Positions 34,074 through 42,278 of a stretch of DNA of 64,000 nucleotides are shown here, in pieces (within the stretch, counting starts at the first letter, position 1; every line of letters begins with the position of its first letter). Position numbers and translations under genes: made by a program. A model generated the notes under the pieces. That model did not search any database. It had not been told where the DNA came from and saw nothing but the letters and a program-made list of their open reading frames with translations. Source of the DNA: Bradyrhizobium mercantei (GTDB taxonomy: Bacteria > Pseudomonadota > Alphaproteobacteria > Rhizobiales > Xanthobacteraceae); assembly GCF_001982635.1 (NCBI RefSeq), contig NZ_MKFI01000013.1, positions 36,009 to 100,008 of the forward strand. The letters run 5' to 3'.

Positions 34074-35889
34074 CGTAACCTCGCGCGGCGAGGAAGAACG
34101 GCGCCCATTGCCGCGCCGGCTTCCCCTGTCGTCGATACAGATCCTGTGTCAATCGCAGCGCTTCGACGGGGCCGCCGATGCTGCTGAGCTTGGTCACATG
34201 CTGATAGAACGTGCGCATGAAGGCAGCAGTCGTCTCGTCGTCCACGCGCCAGTGGGTGGCAATGACCGAGGACGCGCCAGCGACAAGAAAAGCTCGGATG
34301 ATCCCGAGCCCGTCAGTCGTGTCATAGTCCTGGTTTGATTCTGCGAGCACGCCGTCCGATCCGTCGCGGATGAAGCCGGTCTGGCAATCGCTGAGGACGA
34401 CGAGCGATGCGTTCAGGTCCATGCCCAGGATATCAAAGGCGCGCAGAAACGCGTCGTTGCCCTGACCGTCCCGCAGCACCAGCGCCGACAGCATGGGAGC
34501 TTTCCATTCGATCGTCGCGTGCGAAGCGACGTGGATCATCCCTGCGGTCGCCATGGCCTTGCTCAATGCAGCCGGCGTTGCCCGCTCGGCAAGCAGCGGC
34601 TTTGCGTGAACCAGGCCCGCAACTTCCCTGGCTTCAAGCTCGGCGAACCGCAGGGGTGGTTGAGATTTGAACTGGCCGATTCCAACCACGAGCGGAGGCC
34701 CGGATTGCCGCGCTGGCTCTGGTGTTGGGATCCGGGCCGAAAACGCCGCCAGCGATGCCGGCAAGATAGTCACGGACATCCGGGAAATAACTGGCTCGTC
34801 GGTGCCCGGCAGCAGCAGCGCTGAAACGGGGAAATAAGTCAGCGGCCCATCGGGGATGAACCATAGCGCGGACGCCTTCGCCAGCCAATCGGCGACCGGC
34901 GACAGCAGCCTGCCGGATAGGGACCTGAGCGCTGCGCCCGGCGGCAGGTCGGTGGACGACAGCCGCTCCTGTGCCGTCTCGGCTTCAGCCTTCAGATCCC
35001 ATTTATCGCCGATCAGGACGAAACGCACGGCGCCGGATGGGTGCAGGGCGAAGAGGTAGCAGGTTTGGCGTCCACAATGAACGGCGAGCACAAGGCAGTC
35101 GTACGGCATGTGGGCGGCGACGGAAGAAGCGGATCGAGTGACGCGGTCGGGCTCCAGGTGCCGGTACACATCCCGATTCCGCACCTCCCCAACCTGCAAC
35201 TCGGCGGCGCGTATCTGTTGGCTAAGGTTCTCGAACGGCATGTCGCGGCCTGCGCTTGGAATGCCGAGCCGCGCGAACAAATCCCGCAGTGCTCCGGCGA
35301 GTTGTTGCTTCAGCGTCGCCGGCTGAGCGCTGGCCTGGATCGCTGCATCGATTTCCGCGATGGCCTGCAACGCAAGGAGCTTGCGAAGCACCTCGGGACG
35401 GGTGCGAAGGGAGCGCCTGAGATCCATGCTGTACACGAACTCCAGACCCCAAACGTCCGCCGCCGCGGAAAAGGCGAGGTCGGTTCCAAGGCGTGCCAGC
35501 GAAGGTTCGAGGGCGTTCAGCATGTACTGGGTTTCGATGATCCGGGAGTGCAGCCAATGGAGGATCGGTTCGGCAACACGGCGCAAGAACACGTCGCTTA
35601 TCGAGAGTTGCGCCAGGAACATCTTGCCTGAAATGATGCCATCGACCGCCGTGAGCTGTGCCGCGGTGATCTTTTCCTGCCCTGTCTTGAACTGCCTGGC
35701 CTTGATGGCAGCGAAGCCGTCTGCCAATTGCTCATCAGACCGGGAAAGCGCGAGGCCTGCAGATATGAGATAATCATCATCGGCATTCGCAGCCGCTCCG
35801 GCTGCAAGCGCAGCCCGCAGCGGCTGCCTCGCGCAGGCTGCCGACAGGGCCGCACCCAAGACATGCCGACGGCTAAGTCGTTTGCCCAT
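34066..35889 (-). CDS. Tat-exported CHAT (caspase-like) protease
   Basis: A 607-aa protein. It begins MGKRLSRRHVLGAALSA, a twin-arginine signal, so it acts outside the cytosol. Residues ~35-330 are helical and repeat-like without clear TPRs. The CHAT domain is in the last ~250 residues, with the catalytic dyad in IHVASHATIEW (His about residue 457) and VVLSDCQTGF (Cys about 502), followed by GIIRAFLVAGASSVIATHW. CHAT proteases usually work inside cells on partner proteins. ATG 35889 was chosen because the longer frame lacks a signal. No gasdermin-like gene is seen nearby. Confidence 0.85.
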   Translation of the reverse strand: MGKRLSRRHVLGAALSAACARQPLRAALAAGAAANADDDYLISAGLALSRSDEQLADGFAAIKARQFKTGQEKITAAQLTAVDGIISGKMFLAQLSISDVFLRRVAEPILHWLHSRIIETQYMLNALEPSLARLGTDLAFSAAADVWGLEFVYSMDLRRSLRTRPEVLRKLLALQAIAEIDAAIQASAQPATLKQQLAGALRDLFARLGIPSAGRDMPFENLSQQIRAAELQVGEVRNRDVYRHLEPDRVTRSASSVAAHMPYDCLVLAVHCGRQTCYLFALHPSGAVRFVLIGDKWDLKAEAETAQERLSSTDLPPGAALRSLSGRLLSPVADWLAKASALWFIPDGPLTYFPVSALLLPGTDEPVISRMSVTILPASLAAFSARIPTPEPARQSGPPLVVGIGQFKSQPPLRFAELEAREVAGLVHAKPLLAERATPAALSKAMATAGMIHVASHATIEWKAPMLSALVLRDGQGNDAFLRAFDILGMDLNASLVVLSDCQTGFIRDGSDGVLAESNQDYDTTDGLGIIRAFLVAGASSVIATHWRVDDETTAAFMRTFYQHVTKLSSIGGPVEALRLTQDLYRRQGKPARQWAPFFLAARGYDG

Positions 35890-36001
35890 GGCGATCTCAA
35901 CACTTTTCGTGCATAGCGGCAGCGAACGACCTAGTCGGTACGCACGCCACCGACCAGACCAGGAAACCACATCGTCAAAACAACTGCGAAGGCGCGAACC
36001 A

Positions 36002-37162
36002 CTAGAAATTGCCGACCGGATAAGGTGCCACGGGTCCACCGGAAAGCCCGGTAACGGTCAACTCATCAACCCTGCAATTGAAGTTCTGCGGATCGTCCGC
36101 GCCGTTGCATTGGGTCGGGTCGAGGGCACGGATGACGTTCGGCCCAGGCGTGAGCTGTACGACCAGGCCGGGCGGTCCGCCCGGGCAGAGATTATCCACA
36201 TAACTGGAGTCGACTTGCCCCTTCTTGTCCCATCGCTGATCCGAGCCGATCGCCCACACGGTTATGAGACGTCGACTGGTCTGGCAGTTGAAAACCTCGA
36301 CGGCTGAAAACCCCTGCGCGGGCGCCGGTACCGGCTTCTGAGCGACATGACCACAGCTGAGGTGACCGTCGTGGTTCTCGATCGGCTGTCGACACTGCGA
36401 TACGTTGAGTGATGCCGGCTTGAAGTCTCGGTGATAATTCAGGCATTGCGCCGACAGCACGCCTGCGGTCATCACCGGGTCACGACAGGTCGCCTTGTAA
36501 CTTCCGACGGGCGAAGGTTGATCGCCTTTCTCACACGACAAGTAGCCGTCGACATTCAGGATGTCGGTTCCGCTCCAGCATTTTTTATATTCTTGCAAGG
36601 ATGCGGCTCGGTCGCCGCCGCCGATCTTCCGACACTCTCCAAGAAGCGTGCCGTTGTCGGTGCGAACTCGTCCGCATGACTTCGAGTAGCTTCCTGCTGG
36701 AGCTGCGCCGTCGGTCGAGCAACGAAGTGTGCCATTGTCGTTGAGAATTGACGATCCATTGCAATGACTGACTTGAGCTAGAGACGTGTCGTGATAGCCG
36801 CCATGCGAATCCATGCATGAACCGTAGAGGGTGTCATTGTCCACGCGACTGTTCCGGCATGTCTGCTGATACGTGCCGGCCGGCAGCGCGCCGTAGGAAG
36901 AGCAGCGCAAACTCCCGTTGTCGTTCGATACTTCGCCGGAGCAACGGCTGATTTCCGCAAGAGACGTGTCGTGATAGTGACCGTTCTTGTCACGGCATGA
37001 ACTGAGAAGAGCATTGTTTTCGATGCGACTGTTCCTGCAGGTCTTCTGATAACTTCCTGCCGGTTGTGCTTCTGCATAACCCGACAATTGGAAGGTCAGG
37101 TATCCGGCAACGCAGACAGCAGCTTTCAGTAGTCCAATGCCCTTTGCGCCGGTCCAATACAT
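36002..37162 (-). CDS. secreted multi-repeat cyanovirin-N (CVNH) lectin-like protein
   Basis: A 386-aa exported protein with a signal peptide (LLKAAVCVAGYLTFQLSG, cleavage near YAEAQ). Four ~54-residue CVNH repeats follow, each with the pattern GSY..TCRN...NN.LL.S.C and ending NDNGSLRCS (start near residues 36, 92, 149 and 207). The C-terminal ~110 residues form another, unassigned beta domain with four Cys. CVNH domains bind high-mannose or related glycans. GGGGGA precedes ATG 37162. It lies 112 bp upstream of the CHAT gene on the same strand, so it is probably the first gene of the same unit. Confidence 0.82.
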   Translation of the reverse strand: MYWTGAKGIGLLKAAVCVAGYLTFQLSGYAEAQPAGSYQKTCRNSRIENNALLSSCRDKNGHYHDTSLAEISRCSGEVSNDNGSLRCSSYGALPAGTYQQTCRNSRVDNDTLYGSCMDSHGGYHDTSLAQVSHCNGSSILNDNGTLRCSTDGAAPAGSYSKSCGRVRTDNGTLLGECRKIGGGDRAASLQEYKKCWSGTDILNVDGYLSCEKGDQPSPVGSYKATCRDPVMTAGVLSAQCLNYHRDFKPASLNVSQCRQPIENHDGHLSCGHVAQKPVPAPAQGFSAVEVFNCQTSRRLITVWAIGSDQRWDKKGQVDSSYVDNLCPGGPPGLVVQLTPGPNVIRALDPTQCNGADDPQNFNCRVDELTVTGLSGGPVAPYPVGNF

Positions 37163-38210
37163 TGTTCCCCCAAGAATGCATGATTCAAGCGAGGTAAGTG
37201 TTGCGCTCTAGCTTCTGCTCACACTTCGCCGACGGAGCGGTGTCAAATTTGTCGTTGTGTTGCTTTTTGGATTGCAGCCAGACGGCCTTTCGAGGCGTAC
37301 CGGTATTCGAGATTTGCAACACGTTTAATCAATTCGCGCGGATGGTGGCGCTCTAAGATTTAGAGTCCACCTTTCGTCACAACTATAAGATACAACGTTC
37401 GTAAAGTACAGGCTGTAATCGAATTCACATTCGCGGCGCGGCTGATATCGTAAGGCTTCACAGGTCGCCGTTCCGCACGTGGTCCTATTTCTCGCGTTTT
37501 TTATTGCGTGGGACCCATGCGTGCGATCGGCACCCGGCTTTCCCTTTGCCCTCTGGTCGCGGAGGACGGAATGAAGAGCAAGACTCGAGCAAATCATGTC
37601 GCCAGGATGTGGAGGCGTGACTCACAGATCGCGCAACACATTCCGTGTCGGCCCGGCGCAGGCCGTGACCCATGACCACGAATGGTCATTGTTACGATGT
37701 CGGAACGACGAGTCCCTTCAACAACGTCTGCTGCGGAGTATGGGTCCCGGCCTTCGCCGGGACGACGTGGGGAGAGAGTCTTGTCCCACACACCTGTCAT
37801 CGCCGGGCTTGACCGGGCGATCCAGTACGCCGCGGCCTCTCGGCTCAAGCACACGCGCCTCTGGAATACTGGATCACCGCGTGCGCGGGTGATGACACCG
37901 AATGCTTGGTGCTTATCGTTGCCGCTCCTCGCAACGCTGCTGGCACGCTCCAGCATTCGCGACCGGCGAACCCGCCATTGCCAAACCCCGCATTGACCGC
38001 ACGCCGCCGGCCGGGCACAGCGTGGGGCGAAGTCAATCGAGCGGTCGCAAGAGCCGCAGGGAATACCGTCGCAGTCTGATTTTGCAGTGCAGCAACGGCC
38101 CAATTAGCCCCTGCTAAAGGGGCAATGGCAATCGTCGTTGCTTCTCTGTAATGGTGCGACCGGATGTCTCGGGGCCGGTATTCGCGCTCCGCAATTACGC
38201 GGGAGGAAAC
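37163..38210. other. 1-kb intergenic region with repeat mosaic
   Basis: Left of about 37600 it is less GC-rich than the surroundings and should contain the promoter of the CVNH/CHAT unit. From 37672 to 37900 there is a mosaic of repeats: ATGACCA-CGAA-TGGTCAT (37672-37689), TCCCGGCCTTCGCCGGGAC, and TGTCATCGCCGGGCTTG paired with CGCGGGTGATGACA. From 37900 to 38210 nothing coding-like is seen on either strand; it should hold the dctP promoter. Confidence 0.5.
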
Positions 38211-39215
38211 ATGCGTAAGTTCATTTTGGCTGCGGCGTCGATCGCGGCTTTGACCTTTGTCGGGCAGGCGTCGGCGCAGTCGCCGATCGTCCTCAAGTTC
38301 AGCCACGTGGTGGCCTCGGATACGCCGAAGGGCAAGGCGGCCGACAAGTTCAAGGAACTCGCCGAGAAGTACACCGGCGGCAAAGTGAAGGTCGAGGTCT
38401 ATCCAAACTCGACGCTCTACAAGGACAAGGAAGAGCTCGAGGCGCTGCAGCTCGGTGCCGTGCAGATGCTGGCACCGTCGAACTCGAAGTTCGGCCCGAT
38501 CGGCATCAAGGAATTCGAAGTCTTCGATCTGCCCTACATCCTTCCCGACCTGAAATCGCTGCGCAAGGTGACTGACGGTCCGCTCGGCGCCCAGCTGCTC
38601 AAGAAGCTGGATTCCAAGGGCATGACCGGTCTCGCCTATTGGGACAACGGCTTCAAGCAGATGAGCGCGAACAAGAAGCTGGTCGCGCCGGCCGACTACA
38701 AGGGGCTCAAGTTCCGCATCCAGTCGTCGAAGGTGCTGGAGGCCCAGTTCCGCGCGCTCGGCGCGATCCCGCAGGTGATGGCGTTCTCGGACGTCTATCA
38801 GGCGCTGCAGACCGGCGTGGTCGACGGCCAGGAGAACACCTGGTCGAACATCTACACCCAGAAAATGCATGAGGTGCAGAAGTACGCTACCGTCACCAAT
38901 CACGGCTACATCGGCTACGTCGTGGTCGTGAACAAGAAGTTCTGGGACGGCCTGCCGGGCGATATCCGCGACCAGCTCTCCAAGGCGATGAAGGAAGCCA
39001 CCGAGTTCGGCAACAGCCAGTCGGCCAAGGAGAACGACGACGCGCTCGAGGCGATCAAGAAGGCCGGCAAGACCGAGATCGTCGCCCTGACGCCGGAGCA
39101 GGACGAGGCGATGCGCAAGGCGATGATGCCGGTCTACAAGGACGTCGCCTCGCGCGTCGGCCAGCCGCTGATCGACGAATTCCTCAAGGAAACGGGCCGC
39201 AGCCCGATGAACTGA
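38211..39215 (+). CDS. dctP: TRAP transporter solute-binding protein DctP
   Basis: A 334-aa periplasmic protein, signal peptide MRKFILAAASIAALTFVG with cleavage after ASA. Typical DctP features are LKFSHVVASDTPKGKAADKF near the start, KVEVYPNSTLYKDKEELEAL, GLKFRIQSSKVLEAQFRALG (the Arg that binds the carboxylate) and GVVDGQENTWSNIYTQKM. GGGAGGAAAC precedes ATG 38211. The first gene of a three-gene TRAP set; the ligand is an organic acid, most often C4-dicarboxylate. Confidence 0.92.
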   Translation: MRKFILAAASIAALTFVGQASAQSPIVLKFSHVVASDTPKGKAADKFKELAEKYTGGKVKVEVYPNSTLYKDKEELEALQLGAVQMLAPSNSKFGPIGIKEFEVFDLPYILPDLKSLRKVTDGPLGAQLLKKLDSKGMTGLAYWDNGFKQMSANKKLVAPADYKGLKFRIQSSKVLEAQFRALGAIPQVMAFSDVYQALQTGVVDGQENTWSNIYTQKMHEVQKYATVTNHGYIGYVVVVNKKFWDGLPGDIRDQLSKAMKEATEFGNSQSAKENDDALEAIKKAGKTEIVALTPEQDEAMRKAMMPVYKDVASRVGQPLIDEFLKETGRSPMN

Positions 39216-39216
39216 G

Positions 39217-39261
39217 GCGTGATCCGGAAAAGCGGGTACCGGTTTTCCGGAAGGATCATGC
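39217..39261. repeat. 45-bp palindromic repeat, copy 2
   Basis: It matches 3405-3449 in length and layout (GCGTGATCC ... GATCATGC, with CCGGAAAAGC and GGTTTTCCGG as inner arms). Like copy 1 it begins 2 bp after the stop codon of a gene for an exported solute-binding protein, a position that could limit decay of the binding-protein message or lower expression of the permeases. Confidence 0.75.
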
Positions 39262-39371
39262 TCAATCAATCGCGGATCTGAACCGCAAAACATAACGATG
39301 CCGCGGCCGCGCGAGGCCGCGGCCTGGGTGCCGTGGCCGGTTGCCGCATCAGGCCATGACAGGGGAGATCT

Positions 39372-39944
39372 ATGCTGCTGAAGATTCTGGACCGGCTCGA
39401 GGAAATCATCATCGCGAGCCTGATGGGCGCCGCGACGCTCTTGACCTTCGTCACGGTCGTGCACCGCTTCCTGGTCGACGTGCCCGTCCTCTATCCGTAT
39501 TTGTTCGGCATCAACCTCGCATGGTCGCAGGAACTCTGCATCTACATGTTCATCTGGATGGCGAAGTTCGGCGCCGCCTATGGCGTGCGCGCCGGTGTCC
39601 ATGTCGGCGTCGACGTCCTGATCAACCGCCTCAACGACTACTGGCGCAAGCGCACCATCATCTTCGGCCTGCTCGGCGGCGCACTCTTCACAGGCATCGT
39701 CGGCACCATGGGCGCCAAGTTCGTGTTCGAACTGATGCACACCGACCAGGTCTCACCCGACATGGAGATCCCGAGCTGGATCGTCTACGCCTGCATCCCG
39801 CTCGGCTCCTATCTGATGTGCTTCCGCTTCCTGCAGGTATGCTGGAATTACTGGTGGACCGACGAGCTGCCGCACCATGACGCCTCCCATGTCGATGGCG
39901 TCGAGACCAGCAAGACCGCGCCCGTCGCGCTTGGAGAAGCGTGA
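39372..39944 (+). CDS. dctQ: TRAP transporter small permease DctQ
   Basis: A 190-aa membrane protein with four hydrophobic segments (about 17-38, 56-70, 93-112 and 133-153), the DctQ pattern. AGGGGAG precedes ATG 39372. Its TGA overlaps the ATG of the large permease by one base. Confidence 0.88.
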   Translation: MLLKILDRLEEIIIASLMGAATLLTFVTVVHRFLVDVPVLYPYLFGINLAWSQELCIYMFIWMAKFGAAYGVRAGVHVGVDVLINRLNDYWRKRTIIFGLLGGALFTGIVGTMGAKFVFELMHTDQVSPDMEIPSWIVYACIPLGSYLMCFRFLQVCWNYWWTDELPHHDASHVDGVETSKTAPVALGEA

Positions 39945-41227
39945 TGAGCGCCGCACTTATTTTCGGACTGCTGTTTGCCCTGATGCTGACGGGCATGCCG
40001 ATCTCGATTTCGCTCGGCCTGACCGTGCTCACCTTCCTGTTCACCATGACCGAGGTGCCGATCGAGAGCGTCGGATTGAAGCTGTTTTCGGGCCTCGACA
40101 ATTTCGGCATCATGGCGATTCCGTTCTTCATCCTGGCCGGCACGTTCCTGACCCGCGGCGGCGTCGCGCGGCGCATGATCGCGTTCACGACCTCATTAGT
40201 CGGGCATCTGCCCGGCGGCCTTGGGCTCGCCGGCGTCGCGGCTTGCGCGATGTTCGCCGCGATCTCGGGCTCGAGCGTCGCCACCGTGGTCGCGATCGGC
40301 TCGATCATGATGCCGGCGATGGTCGATCACGGCTATCCGAAGCGGTTCGGCGTCGGCGTGATCTCGACCTCGGGCGCGCTCGGCATCCTCGTGCCGCCCT
40401 CCATCATCCTGGTGCTGTACGGCGTCTCCACCAACACCTCGATCGGCGCGCTGTTCATGGCCGGCATCGTGCCGGGCGTGCTGCTCGCGCTGATGCTCGC
40501 CGCGGTGACCTTCTTCGTCGCGCAGCGCAACGGCTATCCGAAGATGCCGCGCGCGACCATCGCCCAGCAGTTCACGGCGTTCCGCGAAAGCATCTGGGGC
40601 CTCTCGCTGATCGCGATCGTGCTCGGCGGCATCTATGGCGGCATCTTCACGCCGACCGAAGCCGCCGCGGTCGCCGCGACCTACGCCTTCTTCATCACCG
40701 TGTTCGTCTACAAGGAGCTGAAGCTCTCCGAGGTGCCGAAGGTGCTGTTGCAGGCGGCGAGCATGAGCTCGATGCTGCTCTACATCATCACCAACGCGGT
40801 GCTGTTCTCGTTCCTGATGACGCATGAGCAGATCCCGCAGGAGATGGCGGCCTGGATCATCGACAAGAACTTCTCGGTGTGGATGTTCCTGCTCGTCGTC
40901 AACGTCATCCTGCTGCTCGCCGGCAACGTGATGGATCCGTCGTCGATCCTTTTGATCATGGCGCCGATCCTGTTTCCGCTGGCGACCAAGCTCGGCGTGC
41001 ACCCGGTGCATCTCGGCATCCTGATGATCGTCAACACCGAGGTCGGGCTGTGCCATCCGCCTGTCGGCCTCAACCTCTACATTGCGAGCAGCATCGCCAA
41101 GATGGGCATCTCCGAGATCACGATCTCGGTCTTGCCGTGGCTGTGCGCGATGCTGGTGTTCCTCGGCCTGATCACCTACGTGCCGGAGATCTCGCTGTGG
41201 CTGCCGCGACTGCTGGGAATGATTTAG
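39944..41227 (+). CDS. dctM: TRAP transporter large permease DctM
   Basis: A 427-aa membrane protein with about 12 hydrophobic segments. GLDNFGIMAIPFFILAG, FAAISGSSVATVVAIG and FTPTEAAAVAATYAFF are DctM hallmarks; NPVG-like ICHPPVG is present as LCHPPVGLNLY. The ATG at 39944 follows the dctQ stop (TGATG). A strong terminator follows the stop codon. Confidence 0.92.
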   Translation: MSAALIFGLLFALMLTGMPISISLGLTVLTFLFTMTEVPIESVGLKLFSGLDNFGIMAIPFFILAGTFLTRGGVARRMIAFTTSLVGHLPGGLGLAGVAACAMFAAISGSSVATVVAIGSIMMPAMVDHGYPKRFGVGVISTSGALGILVPPSIILVLYGVSTNTSIGALFMAGIVPGVLLALMLAAVTFFVAQRNGYPKMPRATIAQQFTAFRESIWGLSLIAIVLGGIYGGIFTPTEAAAVAATYAFFITVFVYKELKLSEVPKVLLQAASMSSMLLYIITNAVLFSFLMTHEQIPQEMAAWIIDKNFSVWMFLLVVNVILLLAGNVMDPSSILLIMAPILFPLATKLGVHPVHLGILMIVNTEVGLCHPPVGLNLYIASSIAKMGISEITISVLPWLCAMLVFLGLITYVPEISLWLPRLLGMI

Positions 41228-41239
41228 CGCCAATCAGAA

Positions 41240-41267
41240 AACCAAAGCGCGATCTCGCGCTTTGGTT
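41240..41267 (+). terminator. rho-independent terminator of dctPQM
   Basis: AACCAAAGCGCGA and TCGCGCTTTGGTT form a 13-bp stem 13 bp after the dctM stop, followed by GTTTCT. Confidence 0.85.
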
Positions 41268-41386
41268 GTTTCTGAAGGGAAATGAAGCGGATTACATCTT
41301 GGCAAGAAAGCTCTCTCTGTCCAATCCGTAAGTTGAAGGCGGCAGCCGGCGGCATCATCTTCGAGCAACCTTCAAAGGAGGTCTGG

Positions 41387-41968
41387 ATGAAGAAAGTTCT
41401 GCTCGCCGGCATCGCGGCGCTCACGATAGCCGGTTCGACCGCGGTCTATGCCCAGCATCGCCCCTGGTTCCATGGCCATATGCGGATGAGCCCCGAGGAT
41501 CGGGCCGCGTTCCTTGATGCGCGGATCGCAGCTGTCCATGCCGGGCTGAAGCTGACCGCCGATCAGGAGAAGCTGTGGCCGCCGGTCGAAGCCGCGGTGC
41601 GCGACTTCGCCAAGATGCGGCTCGATCGCGCCAATGCGCGGATGGCGGCGGAGAAGACCGATGCGAACAAGGCCGAGAAGCCGGATGATCCGGTCGTGCG
41701 CCTGCGCGAGCGCGCCGACAACATGGCCGCGACTGCGACGTCGCTGAAGAAGATCGCGGATGCCGCCGACCCGCTCTACAAGACGCTCGACGACAACCAG
41801 AAGCGGCGGCTGACCATGCTCACCCACATGGAGGGCCGCGGCTTCGGCGCCGAGGGCTGGCGTCGCCACCGCCTCGAGCGCGGCATGGACCGCTGGGAGC
41901 GCGGCGGCCGCGACCATCACTTCGACCGCGATGACGGTCCGGATCAGGAGCGCTCGGGCAGGCTTTGA
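41387..41968 (+). CDS. Spy/CpxP-like LTxxQ-motif periplasmic protein
   Basis: A 193-aa exported protein, signal peptide MKKVLLAGIAALTIAGSTA with cleavage near VYAQ. The mature part has LKLTADQEKLWPPVEAAVRDF, the LTxxQ motif, and helices rich in Arg/Ala; the tail is unusually rich in Arg, His and Asp. Spy/CpxP proteins are envelope-stress chaperones that bind unfolded proteins. AAAGGAGGT precedes ATG 41387. Monocistronic, with its own terminator. Confidence 0.82.
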   Translation: MKKVLLAGIAALTIAGSTAVYAQHRPWFHGHMRMSPEDRAAFLDARIAAVHAGLKLTADQEKLWPPVEAAVRDFAKMRLDRANARMAAEKTDANKAEKPDDPVVRLRERADNMAATATSLKKIADAADPLYKTLDDNQKRRLTMLTHMEGRGFGAEGWRRHRLERGMDRWERGGRDHHFDRDDGPDQERSGRL

Positions 41969-42000
41969 CAGCCTGCCGCCGGCGCCCTCGCCAAGCCCAT

Positions 42001-42029
42001 GAAAGGCCGCCGGAATCCGGCGGCCTTTC
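42001..42029 (+). terminator. rho-independent terminator of LTxxQ gene
   Basis: GAAAGGCCGCCGG-AAT-CCGGCGGCCTTTC is a perfect 13-bp stem 32 bp after the stop codon. Confidence 0.8.
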
Positions 42030-42144
42030 GGCTGTCGGGAGGGCGCGTAAAAGTCGGGAAAACTTGCTCTAGCTTGCTGGACATCGCGGAATCGCTTTGC
42101 TAAACGACGGCCTCTCTTGCGAGGGTCATTTCCGGACAAGTTCC

Positions 42145-42220
<76 letters not shown>

Positions 42221-42278
42221 AGCTTTTCAATAGCTTAGGTAAGCCCTCGTAGCGGTCATTCCGACAAAGCAGCCATGT

